From Brevibacterium daeguense (lineage in GTDB: Bacteria > Actinomycetota > Actinomycetes > Actinomycetales > Brevibacteriaceae), in NCBI RefSeq assembly GCF_021729135.1, contig NZ_JAJTWW010000001.1, positions 496,001-560,000 on the forward strand: a stretch of 64,000 bases of DNA, read 5' to 3'. Shown one piece after another: positions 55,107-63,490 of this stretch; positions within the stretch are counted from its first letter, which is position 1, and the number at the start of each line of letters is the position of its first letter. A model generated the notes under the pieces. The model did not search any database. It worked only from the letters and a program-made list of their open reading frames with translations, and was not told where the DNA came from. The position numbers and the translations under genes are program-made.

Positions 55107-55715
55107 ATGAATGAGCACTCCCAGCCCAGTCCCTGGAATCTGCCGAACGCGCTGACGATCCTGCGGATCCTGCTCGTCCCGGTGTTCCTGGTTCTGCTGC
55201 TGGGTCACGGGGGAGAGGACCCGGTGTGGCGACTGTGGGCCTTCATCGTGTTCGGGCTGGCGATGCTGACCGACAAGATCGACGGGGACCTGGCCCGGCG
55301 CTGGGGCCTGGTCACCGACTTCGGCAAGATCGCTGATCCCATCGCCGACAAATCCCTCATGGCCGCCGCGCTCATCGGCCTGTGGCTGATCGAGGTTCTG
55401 CCCTGGTGGATTCCGGTCATCATCCTCGTCAGAGAGTTCGGCATCACCGTCCTGCGGCTCGTCATCATCCGCTGGGTGGTGCTGCCGGCGTCCAAGGGCG
55501 GAAAGCTCAAGACGTTGCTGCAGACCCTTGCCATCGGGCTCTTCATCGTCCTGCTGCCGCTCGCCGGCGTCGTGCCCGAGCCGGTGATCGTCGGCCTCGT
55601 CATCACGGCCTGGGTCGTGATGACGGCGGCCGTGGTGGTCACACTCGTCACCGGCGTCGACTATTGCGTGAAGTCCTACCGGCTGGTGAGGCAGACCAGA
55701 AGGACCACTCCGTGA
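55107..55715 (+). CDS. pgsA: CDP-alcohol phosphatidyltransferase (phosphatidylglycerophosphate synthase)
   Basis: Integral membrane enzyme of 202 residues joining CDP-diacylglycerol and glycerol 3-phosphate on the way to phosphatidylglycerol. LPNALTILRILLVPVFL opens the first helix. The catalytic DxxDGxxAR...GxxxDxxxD motif is complete in DKIDGDLARRWGLVTDFGKI followed by ADPIADK. The start is either GTG 55104 or ATG 55107, adjacent codons in one frame. The position ftsK-pgsA-cinA is conserved and supports the PgsA assignment over other CDP-alcohol transferases. Confidence 0.92.
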   Translation: MNEHSQPSPWNLPNALTILRILLVPVFLVLLLGHGGEDPVWRLWAFIVFGLAMLTDKIDGDLARRWGLVTDFGKIADPIADKSLMAAALIGLWLIEVLPWWIPVIILVREFGITVLRLVIIRWVVLPASKGGKLKTLLQTLAIGLFIVLLPLAGVVPEPVIVGLVITAWVVMTAAVVVTLVTGVDYCVKSYRLVRQTRRTTP

Positions 55716-56200
55716 GCTCCGCGACGGTGCCGGCCGTGACGGAGATCGTCCACCGGCTTGCGGCTCACGGGCTCACGGTGGCGACAGCGGAGTCGCTCAC
55801 GGCCGGCCTGATCGTGTCCACGCTGGTGACCGTCCCCGGCGCCTCTGCTGTCGTGCGGGGCGGGCTGGTGACCTACGCGACCGATCTCAAGGCCGAGCTC
55901 GCCGGAGTGGACCGGGAGCTGCTGGCGCGTTCGGGCGCCGTCGATCCTGAGGTGGCGCGACAGATGGCTCTCGGGGCCGCTCGGGTGTGCCGCGCCGATG
56001 TGGGGGTGTCCTGCACCGGCGTCGCAGGTCCCGATCCCCAGGACGGCAAGCCGGTCGGGCTGGTGTACCTCGGGCTCGCGAGCCCGGACGGCGTTGTCGT
56101 CCAGGAGCGCCGATTCGAGGGTGATCGAGCGGCGATCCGCTTGGCAACGGTCAACGCCGCGATCGACCTCCTGGGACGCGGGGCAGGGGAGCCGGCGTGA
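55712..56200 (+). CDS. CinA C-terminal domain protein (nicotinamide-nucleotide amidohydrolase)
   Basis: A 162-residue single-domain CinA/PncC protein, lacking the N-terminal molybdopterin-binding half of full CinA. ATAESLTAGLIVSTL, VRGGLVTYATDLK and GVSCTGVAGPDPQDGKPVG are the family motifs. It should deamidate NMN to nicotinate mononucleotide in NAD recycling. GTG 55712 overlaps the pgsA stop as GTGA, with AAGGA upstream. Confidence 0.92.
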   Translation: MSSATVPAVTEIVHRLAAHGLTVATAESLTAGLIVSTLVTVPGASAVVRGGLVTYATDLKAELAGVDRELLARSGAVDPEVARQMALGAARVCRADVGVSCTGVAGPDPQDGKPVGLVYLGLASPDGVVVQERRFEGDRAAIRLATVNAAIDLLGRGAGEPA

Positions 56201-56343
56201 GGGGAAGGGTTGGGAGCGCGCGGTCCGGTCACAATTCGCTGTCAATCGCCCTCGGGCCCAGCCGGCCGATGGATGTCGGTAAGGCGACGCGCTACCCTAG
56301 GGGAACAAATTCGCTCAACGTTCGGTTGCTCAGGGTGTATGAG

Positions 56344-56349
56344 TAGGAT
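56344..56349 (+). promoter_or_regulatory. -10 box TAGGAT of the ClgR-type gene
   Basis: TAGGAT lies 36 nt before ATG 56386, leaving a short leader that contains the AGGGAGGA ribosome site. The rest of the 185-bp gap after cinA shows no clear operator. Confidence 0.45.
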
Positions 56350-56385
56350 TGCTGTTCACACTCCATCGGCACAGGGAGGATTCGG

Positions 56386-56703
56386 ATGACGCTTCTGCGC
56401 ATTGAGATCGGCGACTCCCTGCGTGCGGCGCGCCTCCGGCAGAATCGCACTCTCCGCGACGTCTCCACCGGAGCCAGTGTTTCGCTGGGGTACCTCAGCG
56501 AGATCGAGCGAGGTCAGAAGGAGGCTTCCTCCGAGCTGATCTCGGCCATCTGCGAGGAACTGGAGCTCCCGGTCTCGCTCCTGCTGCGCGAGGTCAGCGA
56601 CCGGGTCGCGCTGAGCGAGGGCGTCGCGATTCCCGACACTGTTCCGCCAGAGATGTCCGAGCGCGTGCTGGCCGGCGAACAGGCGATGGCCGGAAACTCC
56701 TGA
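56386..56703 (+). CDS. clgR: ClgR-type XRE-family regulator
   Basis: A 105-residue DNA-binding protein. The helix-turn-helix covers about residues 8-65 ([39 protein letters not shown]). This is the ClgR branch, which activates clp protease and other stress genes in actinobacteria and is itself degraded by Clp. The C-terminal tail ends in Ala-Gly-Asn-Ser rather than the Ala-Ala ends seen in some Clp-degraded proteins. The position before DUF3046 and recA is the usual one for clgR. Confidence 0.88.
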   Translation: MTLLRIEIGDSLRAARLRQNRTLRDVSTGASVSLGYLSEIERGQKEASSELISAICEELELPVSLLLREVSDRVALSEGVAIPDTVPPEMSERVLAGEQAMAGNS

Positions 56704-56931
56704 ATGCGCCACACGCTCTACTGGACCCTCATGGCCGACGAGTTCGGGCGGGCACGTGCGGAGTCCCTGCACACCGACCTGGCTCTCAGCGGACTCGGAT
56801 CCAGGACACCGGCCGAAGCCTTCGCCGCGGGCTTCGAGCCTCGTGAGGTCTGGCTCGCCGTCTGCGATGCGACCGGAGTTCCCGAGGAGAGGCGACTGGG
56901 CAGGGACAAGCCCCGTGCCACTCCGTTCTGA
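56704..56931 (+). CDS. DUF3046 protein
   Basis: A 75-residue protein found almost only in actinobacteria between clgR and recA. The start MRHTLYWTLMADEFG and the later GRARAESLHTDLALSGLGSRTPAEA-type pattern (ALSGLGSRTPAEAFAAG, VWLAVCDATGVP) match the family. The ATG follows the clgR stop directly. Function is unknown. Confidence 0.88.
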   Translation: MRHTLYWTLMADEFGRARAESLHTDLALSGLGSRTPAEAFAAGFEPREVWLAVCDATGVPEERRLGRDKPRATPF

Positions 56932-57067
56932 GTGCCTGCTCCGTCCGCGTGCCGATGCATCCGCGCTCAGGCCCGCAGTCATCGACGCGCGCGGTGCGGT
57001 AGGTGTGGACGACGGGAGTTCTCGCCACACCCGTGGTCAGTGCATGTGGACGACACGCCGCGTGTTT

Positions 57068-57083
57068 TCGAACAGGTGTTCCC
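57068..57083. promoter_or_regulatory. LexA (SOS) box of recA
   Basis: TCGAACAGGTGTTCCC matches the actinobacterial SOS consensus TCGAAC-N4-GTTCGA at all but the last two bases. It lies 10 bp before a TAGACT -10 box (57093-57098), over the -35 region, so LexA binding would block recA transcription. Confidence 0.75.
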
Positions 57084-57092
57084 ATGGTCGGC

Positions 57093-57098
57093 TAGACT
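57093..57098 (+). promoter_or_regulatory. -10 box TAGACT of recA
   Basis: Lies just downstream of the SOS box and gives a leader of about 130 nt. The 302-bp DUF3046-recA gap holds these two elements and otherwise no gene. Confidence 0.6.
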
Positions 57099-57233
57099 CG
57101 CTTCCAAGCCCACTGGACTGTGACCCGGCGAACGCGAAAGCCGCTCGCCGTCCCCAGACAGCCGGGCACAACCGGAACCGTGTCCGTGCTGCGTCCTAGA
57201 GTGCAGACTGACGGATCACACACAGGAGGAACC

Positions 57234-58484
57234 ATGGCAGGCAGGACTCCGCGCTCGGCGCAGAACGCCGCGGACAACAAGGCGAAGGCGCTCGACGCCG
57301 CGCTCGGCCAGATCGACCGCCAGTACGGCAAGGGCGCCATCATGCGGCTCGGCGACGAAGCCCGTGCCCCCATCGAATACATCCCGACCGGCTCGATCGC
57401 GCTCGACATCGCGCTGGGCATCGGCGGCCTGCCGCGCGGCCGCGTCGTCGAGATCTACGGCCCGGAATCCTCGGGCAAGACGACGGTCGCCCTGCATGCT
57501 GTGGCCAACGCCCAGGCGGCCGGGGGGATCGCAGGATTCATCGACGCTGAGCATGCGCTGGACCCGGAGTACGCGAAGGCTCTCGGCGTGGACACCGACC
57601 AGCTCCTGGTGTCACAGCCGGACACCGGAGAGCAAGCGCTCGAGATCGCCGACATGCTCATCCGGTCCGGGGCCCTGGACATCATCGTGATCGACTCGGT
57701 CGCGGCCCTGGTGCCCAAAGCGGAGATCGAAGGCGAGATGGGCGATTCGCACGTCGGACTGCAGGCGCGCCTGATGTCCCAGGCGCTGCGGAAGATCACC
57801 GGCGCGCTCGCGCACTCGAAGACCACCGCGATCTTCATCAACCAGCTGCGCGAGAAGGTCGGAGTGTTCTTCGGCTCGCCGGAGACGACCTCGGGCGGCA
57901 AGGCGCTGAAGTTCTATGCCTCGGTGCGACTGGACGTCCGTCGGATCGAAACCCTCAAGGAGGCAGGTGAGGCAGTCGGCAACCGCACCCGCGTCAAGGT
58001 GGTGAAGAACAAGGTCGCCCCGCCGTTCAAGCAGGCCGAGTTCGACATGATCTACGGACACGGCATCTCCCGTGAGGGCAGCCTGATCGATATGGGCGTC
58101 GACAACGGCATCATCCGGAAGTCCGGCTCGTGGTTCACCTATGACGGGGACCAGCTGGGGCAGGGCAAGGAGAATGTGCGCAACTTCCTGCGCGACAACC
58201 CGGGCCTGGCCGAGGAGATCGAGCTGAAGATCAAGCACAAGCTCGGCCTCATCAAGGGCGAGGACGAGGAGGCCGCTCCGGCCGACGGTGCGGGTGCAGC
58301 CTCCGACGCCCCGGCGGCCCCGGCCTCCACGACCAAGACAGCGGCGCCTCCTGCTGGAGCGGCGAAGGCGAGCGGCGCGGCGAAGACTCAGGGTCCCGCG
58401 AAGTCCGCGCCTCCGACTCCGGCAGCAGGCGGAGTCGGTGCCGCCAGTGGGGCGCCGTCGGAAAAGAACAATGTCGACTTCTGA
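57234..58484 (+). CDS. recA: DNA recombinase RecA
   Basis: Strand-exchange ATPase and LexA coprotease. Walker A is GPESSGKTT, Walker B is [14 protein letters not shown], and [18 protein letters not shown] holds the L2 DNA-binding loop. There is no intein. At 416 residues it is about 65 longer than usual, owing to an Ala/Pro/Lys-rich tail after [15 protein letters not shown] 57234 has AGGAGGA upstream; the open frame before it is leader. It is controlled by the SOS box and overlaps recX by 14 nt. Confidence 0.97.
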   Translation: MAGRTPRSAQNAADNKAKALDAALGQIDRQYGKGAIMRLGDEARAPIEYIPTGSIALDIALGIGGLPRGRVVEIYGPESSGKTTVALHAVANAQAAGGIAGFIDAEHALDPEYAKALGVDTDQLLVSQPDTGEQALEIADMLIRSGALDIIVIDSVAALVPKAEIEGEMGDSHVGLQARLMSQALRKITGALAHSKTTAIFINQLREKVGVFFGSPETTSGGKALKFYASVRLDVRRIETLKEAGEAVGNRTRVKVVKNKVAPPFKQAEFDMIYGHGISREGSLIDMGVDNGIIRKSGSWFTYDGDQLGQGKENVRNFLRDNPGLAEEIELKIKHKLGLIKGEDEEAAPADGAGAASDAPAAPASTTKTAAPPAGAAKASGAAKTQGPAKSAPPTPAAGGVGAASGAPSEKNNVDF

Positions 58485-59127
58485 CCGACAGGCTGAGGAC
58501 CGCCCCCGACGGGCGGTCCTCGCCTCCCTCCAGCAGGCCGTCGATTCGATCACGCTCCATCCCGGAGGCTCTGCGCCCGGCGCGGGGATGCAAGTCTCAT
58601 ACGAGCGGCAAAGCCTGCCACTGCGGGAGGATTCCGCCGGCGCCGGCGCTGATGACATCGGTGCGGAGGACCCGGAATACCGGAAGGCCAAGAAGCGTGC
58701 ACTGAACATGCTCGCCTCTCGGGATCATTCGTCGGCGGAACTGCGAGAGAAGCTGCTCAGAAGGGAGCATCCATCGGAGGTCGTCGATCGTCTGGTCGAG
58801 AAGCTGCAGGCATCGAAGCTGCTCGACGACAGCGCGTTCGCGGAGGCCTTCGTCCGATCGCAGCGCAGCAGTCGAGGCCTGTCGAAAAGTGCGCTGCGCC
58901 GCGAGCTCAGCAAGAAGGGCGTCCCGGAAGAAGCAGTGGAACCTGCGGTGGAAGCCGTGGACGACGAGTTCGGCGTGGCATACGAGGTCGCGCTCAAGAA
59001 GGCGCGAACTTCGGCGAACCTGCCGCGGGAGACCCGGATGCGCCGGATCCTCGGAATGCTCTCCCGGCGCGGCTTTCCACCGGGAGTCTCGATGGCGGCG
59101 GCGCAGCGTGCCCTCGATGACGTCTGA
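58471..59127 (+). CDS. recX: Regulatory protein RecX
   Basis: A 218-residue inhibitor of RecA filaments. The helical RecX repeats start at residue about 70 ([25 protein letters not shown]) and continue through [43 protein letters not shown]. The first ~65 residues are variable and probably disordered. ATG 58471 lies inside the recA end, a 14-nt overlap that couples the two. Confidence 0.93.
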   Translation: MSTSDRQAEDRPRRAVLASLQQAVDSITLHPGGSAPGAGMQVSYERQSLPLREDSAGAGADDIGAEDPEYRKAKKRALNMLASRDHSSAELREKLLRREHPSEVVDRLVEKLQASKLLDDSAFAEAFVRSQRSSRGLSKSALRRELSKKGVPEEAVEPAVEAVDDEFGVAYEVALKKARTSANLPRETRMRRILGMLSRRGFPPGVSMAAAQRALDDV

Positions 59128-59208
59128 CGCTCGGGGGCCTGCGCGACATCAGCGCGAGCCGTTCCGGCTGCCGGGAGCAGCAGTTCGGCGCTGGTGCGGA
59201 TGCCTCGC

Positions 59209-59214
59209 TACACT
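59209..59214 (+). promoter_or_regulatory. -10 box TACACT of miaB
   Basis: TACACT ends 9 nt before ATG 59224, which would leave a leader of only 2-3 nt, near-leaderless. Confidence 0.45.
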
Positions 59215-59223
59215 TGAGGCCTC

Positions 59224-60726
59224 ATGACTGATACTGCCGCCCGCCCCCTTCAGATCGGGGACTCCGACCACAGCGCCCGAACCTACGAGGTCAAGACCTA
59301 CGGGTGCCAGATGAACGTCCACGATTCCGAACGTCTCTCGGGTCTGCTCGATGAGGCCGGCTACTCCCCGGCGCCGATCGGTGAGCAGGCCGATATCGTC
59401 GTCTTCAACACCTGTGCGGTGCGTGAGAACGCCGACAATCGCCTCTACGGCAATCTCGGACGACTGGCGCAGGTCAAGAGGGAGCGCCCCGGCATGCAGA
59501 TCGCGGTCGGCGGCTGCATGGCACAGAAGGACCGCGAGACCATCGTCGAGCGCGCCCCGTGGGTCGACGTCGTCTTCGGCACCCACAACATGGGCTCGCT
59601 GCCGGCGCTGCTCGCCCGGGCGCGCCACAATGCGGAAGCCCAGGTCGAGATCCTCGAAAGCCTCGACGTCTTCCCCTCCACCCTGCCCACCCGACGGGAA
59701 TCGACGCATTCGGGGTGGGTATCGATCTCGGTCGGCTGCAACAACACCTGCACGTTCTGCATCGTCCCCGCGCTGCGCGGAAAGGAGAAGGACCGCCGTC
59801 CGGGCGACATCCTGGCCGAGGTCGAGGCACTTGCGGCCGACGGTGTCATCGAAGTGACCCTGCTCGGCCAGAACGTCAACTCCTATGGTGCCGAATTCAG
59901 GGACCGCGGAGCGTTCGCCAAGCTGCTCCGAGCGGTCGGGAAGGTCGAGGGCATTGAACGGGTGCGCTTCACCAGTCCCCACCCGGCGGCGTTCTCCGAC
60001 GATGTGATCCACGCGATGGCGGAGACGCCCACGGTGATGCCTCAGCTCCATATGCCGCTGCAGTCCGGATCGGACAGAATCCTCAAGGCCATGCGGCGGT
60101 CCTACCGGACGAGCCGTTTCATGGGCATCCTCGAGCGTGTCCGCAACCGCATTCCGGATGCGGCGATCACCACCGACATCATCGTCGGATTCCCCGGAGA
60201 GACCGAGGAGGACTTCGTGGGCACGCTGGAGATCGTGCGGCAGGCGCGGTTCGCCCAGGCGTTCACCTTCCAATACTCCAAGCGGCCCGGCACGCCGGCG
60301 GCTGCCATGCCTGACCAACTGCCCAAGGAAGTCGTACAGGAGCGGTTCGAGAGACTCGTCGCCCTGCAGGACCAGATCGCGTGGGAGGAGAATCAGGCGC
60401 ACATCGGCAAGCAGGTGAACGTACTCGTCACCAGCCTGCCGGACTCCGAGCACGGTCGCGCCAGCGGCCGCGCGGCGGACAACCGGCTCGTCCATGTGGG
60501 TGCCGCCGGCACCACAGGACTGCTTCGCCCCGGCGATATCGTTGCCTGCACGGTCTCCGAGGCGAAGCCGTACTTCCTCATCGCCGACGGTCCTGCCGCA
60601 ATCATCCCGACCCGCGCGGGCGACGCGTGGGAACGATCGCAGGCGGACAGCTGCGGTGCCGGCCCTGCACCTGTCGAGGGAGGGCCCACCCTGCTCGGCA
60701 TGCCGACCATCCGCACCCGGAGCTGA
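59224..60726 (+). CDS. miaB: tRNA-2-methylthio-N6-dimethylallyladenosine synthase
   Basis: Radical-SAM methylthiotransferase acting on i6A37 of tRNAs. The N-terminal UPF0004 domain has [16 protein letters not shown] and two further conserved cysteines (NTCAVRE, GGCMAQ). The radical-SAM cluster motif is CNNTCTFC, followed by PALRGKE. The TRAM domain is C-terminal. At 500 residues it carries an extra ~40-residue tail. It acts after MiaA, encoded next. Confidence 0.95.
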   Translation: MTDTAARPLQIGDSDHSARTYEVKTYGCQMNVHDSERLSGLLDEAGYSPAPIGEQADIVVFNTCAVRENADNRLYGNLGRLAQVKRERPGMQIAVGGCMAQKDRETIVERAPWVDVVFGTHNMGSLPALLARARHNAEAQVEILESLDVFPSTLPTRRESTHSGWVSISVGCNNTCTFCIVPALRGKEKDRRPGDILAEVEALAADGVIEVTLLGQNVNSYGAEFRDRGAFAKLLRAVGKVEGIERVRFTSPHPAAFSDDVIHAMAETPTVMPQLHMPLQSGSDRILKAMRRSYRTSRFMGILERVRNRIPDAAITTDIIVGFPGETEEDFVGTLEIVRQARFAQAFTFQYSKRPGTPAAAMPDQLPKEVVQERFERLVALQDQIAWEENQAHIGKQVNVLVTSLPDSEHGRASGRAADNRLVHVGAAGTTGLLRPGDIVACTVSEAKPYFLIADGPAAIIPTRAGDAWERSQADSCGAGPAPVEGGPTLLGMPTIRTRS

Positions 60727-60757
60727 GGTGCCCGACTCTCCGGGTGCGGATACGGTG

Positions 60758-61693
60758 ATGGTGAGCCGACCGGTGATCAATCTCGTCGGAGCGACCGCGA
60801 CTGGAAAATCCGACCTGGCGATCGGCCTCGCCCAGCGCCTCGACGGAGAGATCATCAACGCCGACGCCATGCAGTTCTACCGCGGCATGGACATCGGCAC
60901 GGCGAAGCTCCCGCCCGAGGACCGCGGAGGGATCCCACATCACCTCATCGACATCCTCGATGTGGTCGATGACGCCTCCGTCGCGGAATTCCAATCGGCG
61001 GCCCGGCGGCTCATCCGCGAGATCGATGCACGCGGACACGTTCCGATCCTGGTCGGCGGTTCGGGGCTCTACGTCAGGGCCGCGACCGACGCGCTCTCCT
61101 TCCCTGGGACGGACCCGGTCGTGCGAGCTCGACTGGAAGTGGAAGCGGAAGAGCTCGGCTCCCCTCGCCTCCACGAACGTCTGCGCGGCATGGACCCCGC
61201 CGCCGGCGCGAAGATCTCCCCGGGCGACACCCGTCGCATCGTCCGGGCGCTCGAGGTCATCGAACTCATGGGGAAGCCCTTCTCCGCTCACCTGCCCCGG
61301 TACGAATACGTGGTCCCCACGGTCCAGATCGGTCTCCGGCTCGGGAGAGCAGAGCTGCATGAGCGGATCGCTGCGCGGGTGCAGCGGATGTGGCAGGCGG
61401 GCTGGACAGCGGAAGTCGAACGCCTCCTCGAGCAGGGGCTGGCCGCGGGGCGCACTGCCCGTCAGGCCATCGGCTACTCGCAGATCATCGAACTGCTCGC
61501 GGGCCGGATGGACCAGGCCACCGCCGTGGAGTCCACGATCACGCGCACCCGGCAGTTCGCCAAGCGGCAGGACACCTGGTTCCGACGCGACCACCGGATC
61601 CAATGGCTCGATGCTCCCGGCGGGGAGTCTTCAGATCACGGCGAGCTGATCTCCCGCGCCCAGCGAATGTATCGATCCGCCACCGGACTCTAG
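60758..61693 (+). CDS. miaA: tRNA dimethylallyltransferase
   Basis: Adds the dimethylallyl group to A37 of tRNAs reading U-starting codons, using DMAPP from the MEP pathway that dxr and ispG serve. The P-loop GATATGKSD, the DAMQFYRGMDIGTAK segment and TRRIVRALEV are diagnostic. It has 311 residues from ATG 60758. GTG 60728, 60755 and 60761 are possible starts in the same frame, and none has a strong ribosome site. Confidence 0.93.
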   Translation: MVSRPVINLVGATATGKSDLAIGLAQRLDGEIINADAMQFYRGMDIGTAKLPPEDRGGIPHHLIDILDVVDDASVAEFQSAARRLIREIDARGHVPILVGGSGLYVRAATDALSFPGTDPVVRARLEVEAEELGSPRLHERLRGMDPAAGAKISPGDTRRIVRALEVIELMGKPFSAHLPRYEYVVPTVQIGLRLGRAELHERIAARVQRMWQAGWTAEVERLLEQGLAAGRTARQAIGYSQIIELLAGRMDQATAVESTITRTRQFAKRQDTWFRRDHRIQWLDAPGGESSDHGELISRAQRMYRSATGL

Positions 61694-61712
61694 GTCGGGC
61701 GGTGCGCGCCGA

Positions 61713-61718
61713 TAGACT
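61713..61718 (+). promoter_or_regulatory. -10 box TAGACT of dapF
   Basis: TAGACT ends 6 nt before GTG 61725 and 9 nt before ATG 61728; leaderless transcription of dapF is likely. Confidence 0.6.
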
Positions 61719-61727
61719 GGCCGGGTG

Positions 61728-62642
61728 ATGGGACGCGAACTGACCAAAGGACACGGCACTGCCAATGACTTCGTGCTTCTCCTGGACCCGAACGGGGACG
61801 TCGAGGTCTCGGCCGCCGAGGTCGCACTCCTGTGCGACCGGCGGCGCGGGATCGGCGGCGACGGCTTCATCCGAGTGGTGCGCACCTCGCATGCGAGAAT
61901 CCCGGAAGCGCCCGCGGCTGCCGAAGCCGGCGCAGAGTGGTTCATGGACTACCGCAACGGCGATGGTTCCATCGCCGAGATGTGCGGCAACGGAGTGCGG
62001 GTGTTCGTCCACTTCCTCGCCGTGCGCGGTCTGGTCGACGTCGACTCCGAGGTCTCGGTGGGCACTCGCGCCGGCGTGAAAAGCGTGACTCGGATCGCAG
62101 ACCCACTCGGGGGAAGCGCGCCCTGGTACCGCGTGGACATGGGACCGTGGCGCTTCCCTGCGCCGATCGCGGGCGGTGCCGACTCCCTCGTCACCACTGC
62201 CGGCATCGACGTGGCCAGGCCCGGCCTGAGTGTCGATCTCGGCAATCCGCACACTGTGGTCGCGCTGGCAGGTGCTGCCGACCTCGCAGCGGCCGACCTC
62301 ACCCGGCGCCCTCAGGTCGAACCCGTCCCGGGCAATGGCACGAATGTCGAGTACATCGTCATCGAGCCCGACCATGACGGAGATCCCTCGACCGGCCGCC
62401 TGAGCATGCGGGTCCACGAACGGGGTGTGGGGGAGACCCAGTCGTGCGGGACCGGGGCATGCGCGGCCGCGCTGGCTGCCCGCTACTGGGCAGGGGACGC
62501 GGGGCCGAGCACCTGGTTCGTCAGCCTTCCCGGCGGAATCGTGCGCATCGAGATCACCGATGACGATGTCGCTCTGTCCGGGCCTGCTGTCCTGGTCGCC
62601 GACATCGCCCTCGAGCAGGAGTTCAGCCGGATTCTCGCCTGA
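61728..62642 (+). CDS. dapF: Diaminopimelate epimerase
   Basis: Interconverts LL- and meso-diaminopimelate for peptidoglycan and lysine. The two catalytic cysteines are in EMCGNGVR and QSCGTGACA. The N-terminal KGHGTANDF and middle NPHTVV are conserved. It has 304 residues. The start is ATG 61728 or the adjacent GTG 61725. A 12-bp tandem repeat follows the stop. The gene order miaA-dapF-hflX is conserved in actinobacteria. Confidence 0.95.
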   Translation: MGRELTKGHGTANDFVLLLDPNGDVEVSAAEVALLCDRRRGIGGDGFIRVVRTSHARIPEAPAAAEAGAEWFMDYRNGDGSIAEMCGNGVRVFVHFLAVRGLVDVDSEVSVGTRAGVKSVTRIADPLGGSAPWYRVDMGPWRFPAPIAGGADSLVTTAGIDVARPGLSVDLGNPHTVVALAGAADLAAADLTRRPQVEPVPGNGTNVEYIVIEPDHDGDPSTGRLSMRVHERGVGETQSCGTGACAAALAARYWAGDAGPSTWFVSLPGGIVRIEITDDDVALSGPAVLVADIALEQEFSRILA

Positions 62643-62649
62643 GCCCGGG

Positions 62650-62685
62650 GCGGAACCCGAGGCGGAACCCGAGGCGGAACCGGAG
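62650..62685 (+). repeat. Three 12-bp tandem repeats after dapF
   Basis: GCGGAACCCGAG occurs at 62650 and 62662, and GCGGAACCGGAG at 62674. They begin 7 nt after the dapF stop. Read in another frame they give repeated Ala-Glu-Pro-Glu. They are noncoding as annotated. Confidence 0.8.
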
Positions 62686-62701
62686 CGTGACCGCGAGCCA
62701 C

Positions 62702-63319
62702 TCAGGCTTCCCGGCGAATCAGGATGACTCGGAAGCCCTTGGCCGAAGAGTGCTTGGTCGCCGTGAATGCGTCGCCCAGGGTCTCCTCGATCCACTTCCG
62801 CAGTGAATCCGCGCCCAGGTTCTTCGAGACCACGAGCCATGCCTCCCCGCCGCGCCGGAGTCGCGGCAGCCAGGTCGTCAGGAGATCGTGGAGCACCTCC
62901 TTCCCGACTCGAATGGGAGGGTTGGACCAGATCGCGTCGAATTCGAGGTTTTCAGGCACCTGATCCGGCGTGACCGGTCGGATCGAGTCGAGACCGAGAG
63001 CGTGCGCGTTCTCCTCCGTCAACCCCAGAGAACGCCGATTGACGTCGAGGGCCCAGATTCGCACACCGACGCCCGCATCCTGGGCTTCGAGTCCGGCCTG
63101 CAGGGCGATCGGCCCCCACCCGGAGCCCAGATCCAGCAGATCGCCCGGCGGCGGGGCCGGCACTGCTCGCAGCAGCACCTGCGTGCCGAGATCGAGCCGG
63201 CCGGGGGAGAACACTCCCGAGGCGGTCGTCACCTCGACGTCGCGCCCGGCCAGGCGGACGGTGATGCGCCGCGGCTGCGCCTCGACGTCCGGCATCTCCG
63301 AGAAGTAGTGATCGGTCAT
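62702..63319 (-). CDS. Class I SAM-dependent methyltransferase (RsmC/MTS-like)
   Basis: A 205-residue methyltransferase. The SAM-binding motif I is LLDLGSGWGPIAL, and the catalytic NPPIRVGKE (N-P-P-[IL]-R-x-G-K) is the signature of rRNA guanine-N2 methyltransferases such as RsmC. FSPGRLDLGTQVLL corresponds to the MTS family N-terminus. It is the single-domain form without the duplicated half of E. coli RsmC. ATG 63319 is set by a leaderless promoter. It converges with dapF. Confidence 0.88.
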   Translation of the reverse strand: MTDHYFSEMPDVEAQPRRITVRLAGRDVEVTTASGVFSPGRLDLGTQVLLRAVPAPPPGDLLDLGSGWGPIALQAGLEAQDAGVGVRIWALDVNRRSLGLTEENAHALGLDSIRPVTPDQVPENLEFDAIWSNPPIRVGKEVLHDLLTTWLPRLRRGGEAWLVVSKNLGADSLRKWIEETLGDAFTATKHSSAKGFRVILIRREA

Positions 63320-63326
63320 CGGATCC

Positions 63327-63332
63327 ATGGTA
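63327..63332 (-). promoter_or_regulatory. -10 box TACCAT, leaderless start of the methyltransferase gene
   Basis: The minus strand reads TACCAT, 7 nt, ATG 63319, the same geometry as at other leaderless starts in the window. Confidence 0.6.
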
Positions 63333-63490
63333 GTCGCGCGCCGCCCCACGCGCGCGACAGGACTCATCGCCTCACCATGGTGCTCTTTGCGCACCCTGCT
63401 CGGATGCCCCCGGAGACTTGCCTCGGGTGGCCTCCCCACACCCACCCGGATGTGGGAGAATGGAAGACCGACCGAGAGAGAAAGCGCCTG

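Noticed and set aside
56290-56340. ClgR-type palindrome upstream of clgR
   Set aside because: TTCGCTCAACGTTCGG has a short AACGTT core, but the arms do not match the published CGCT/GCG pattern well enough.
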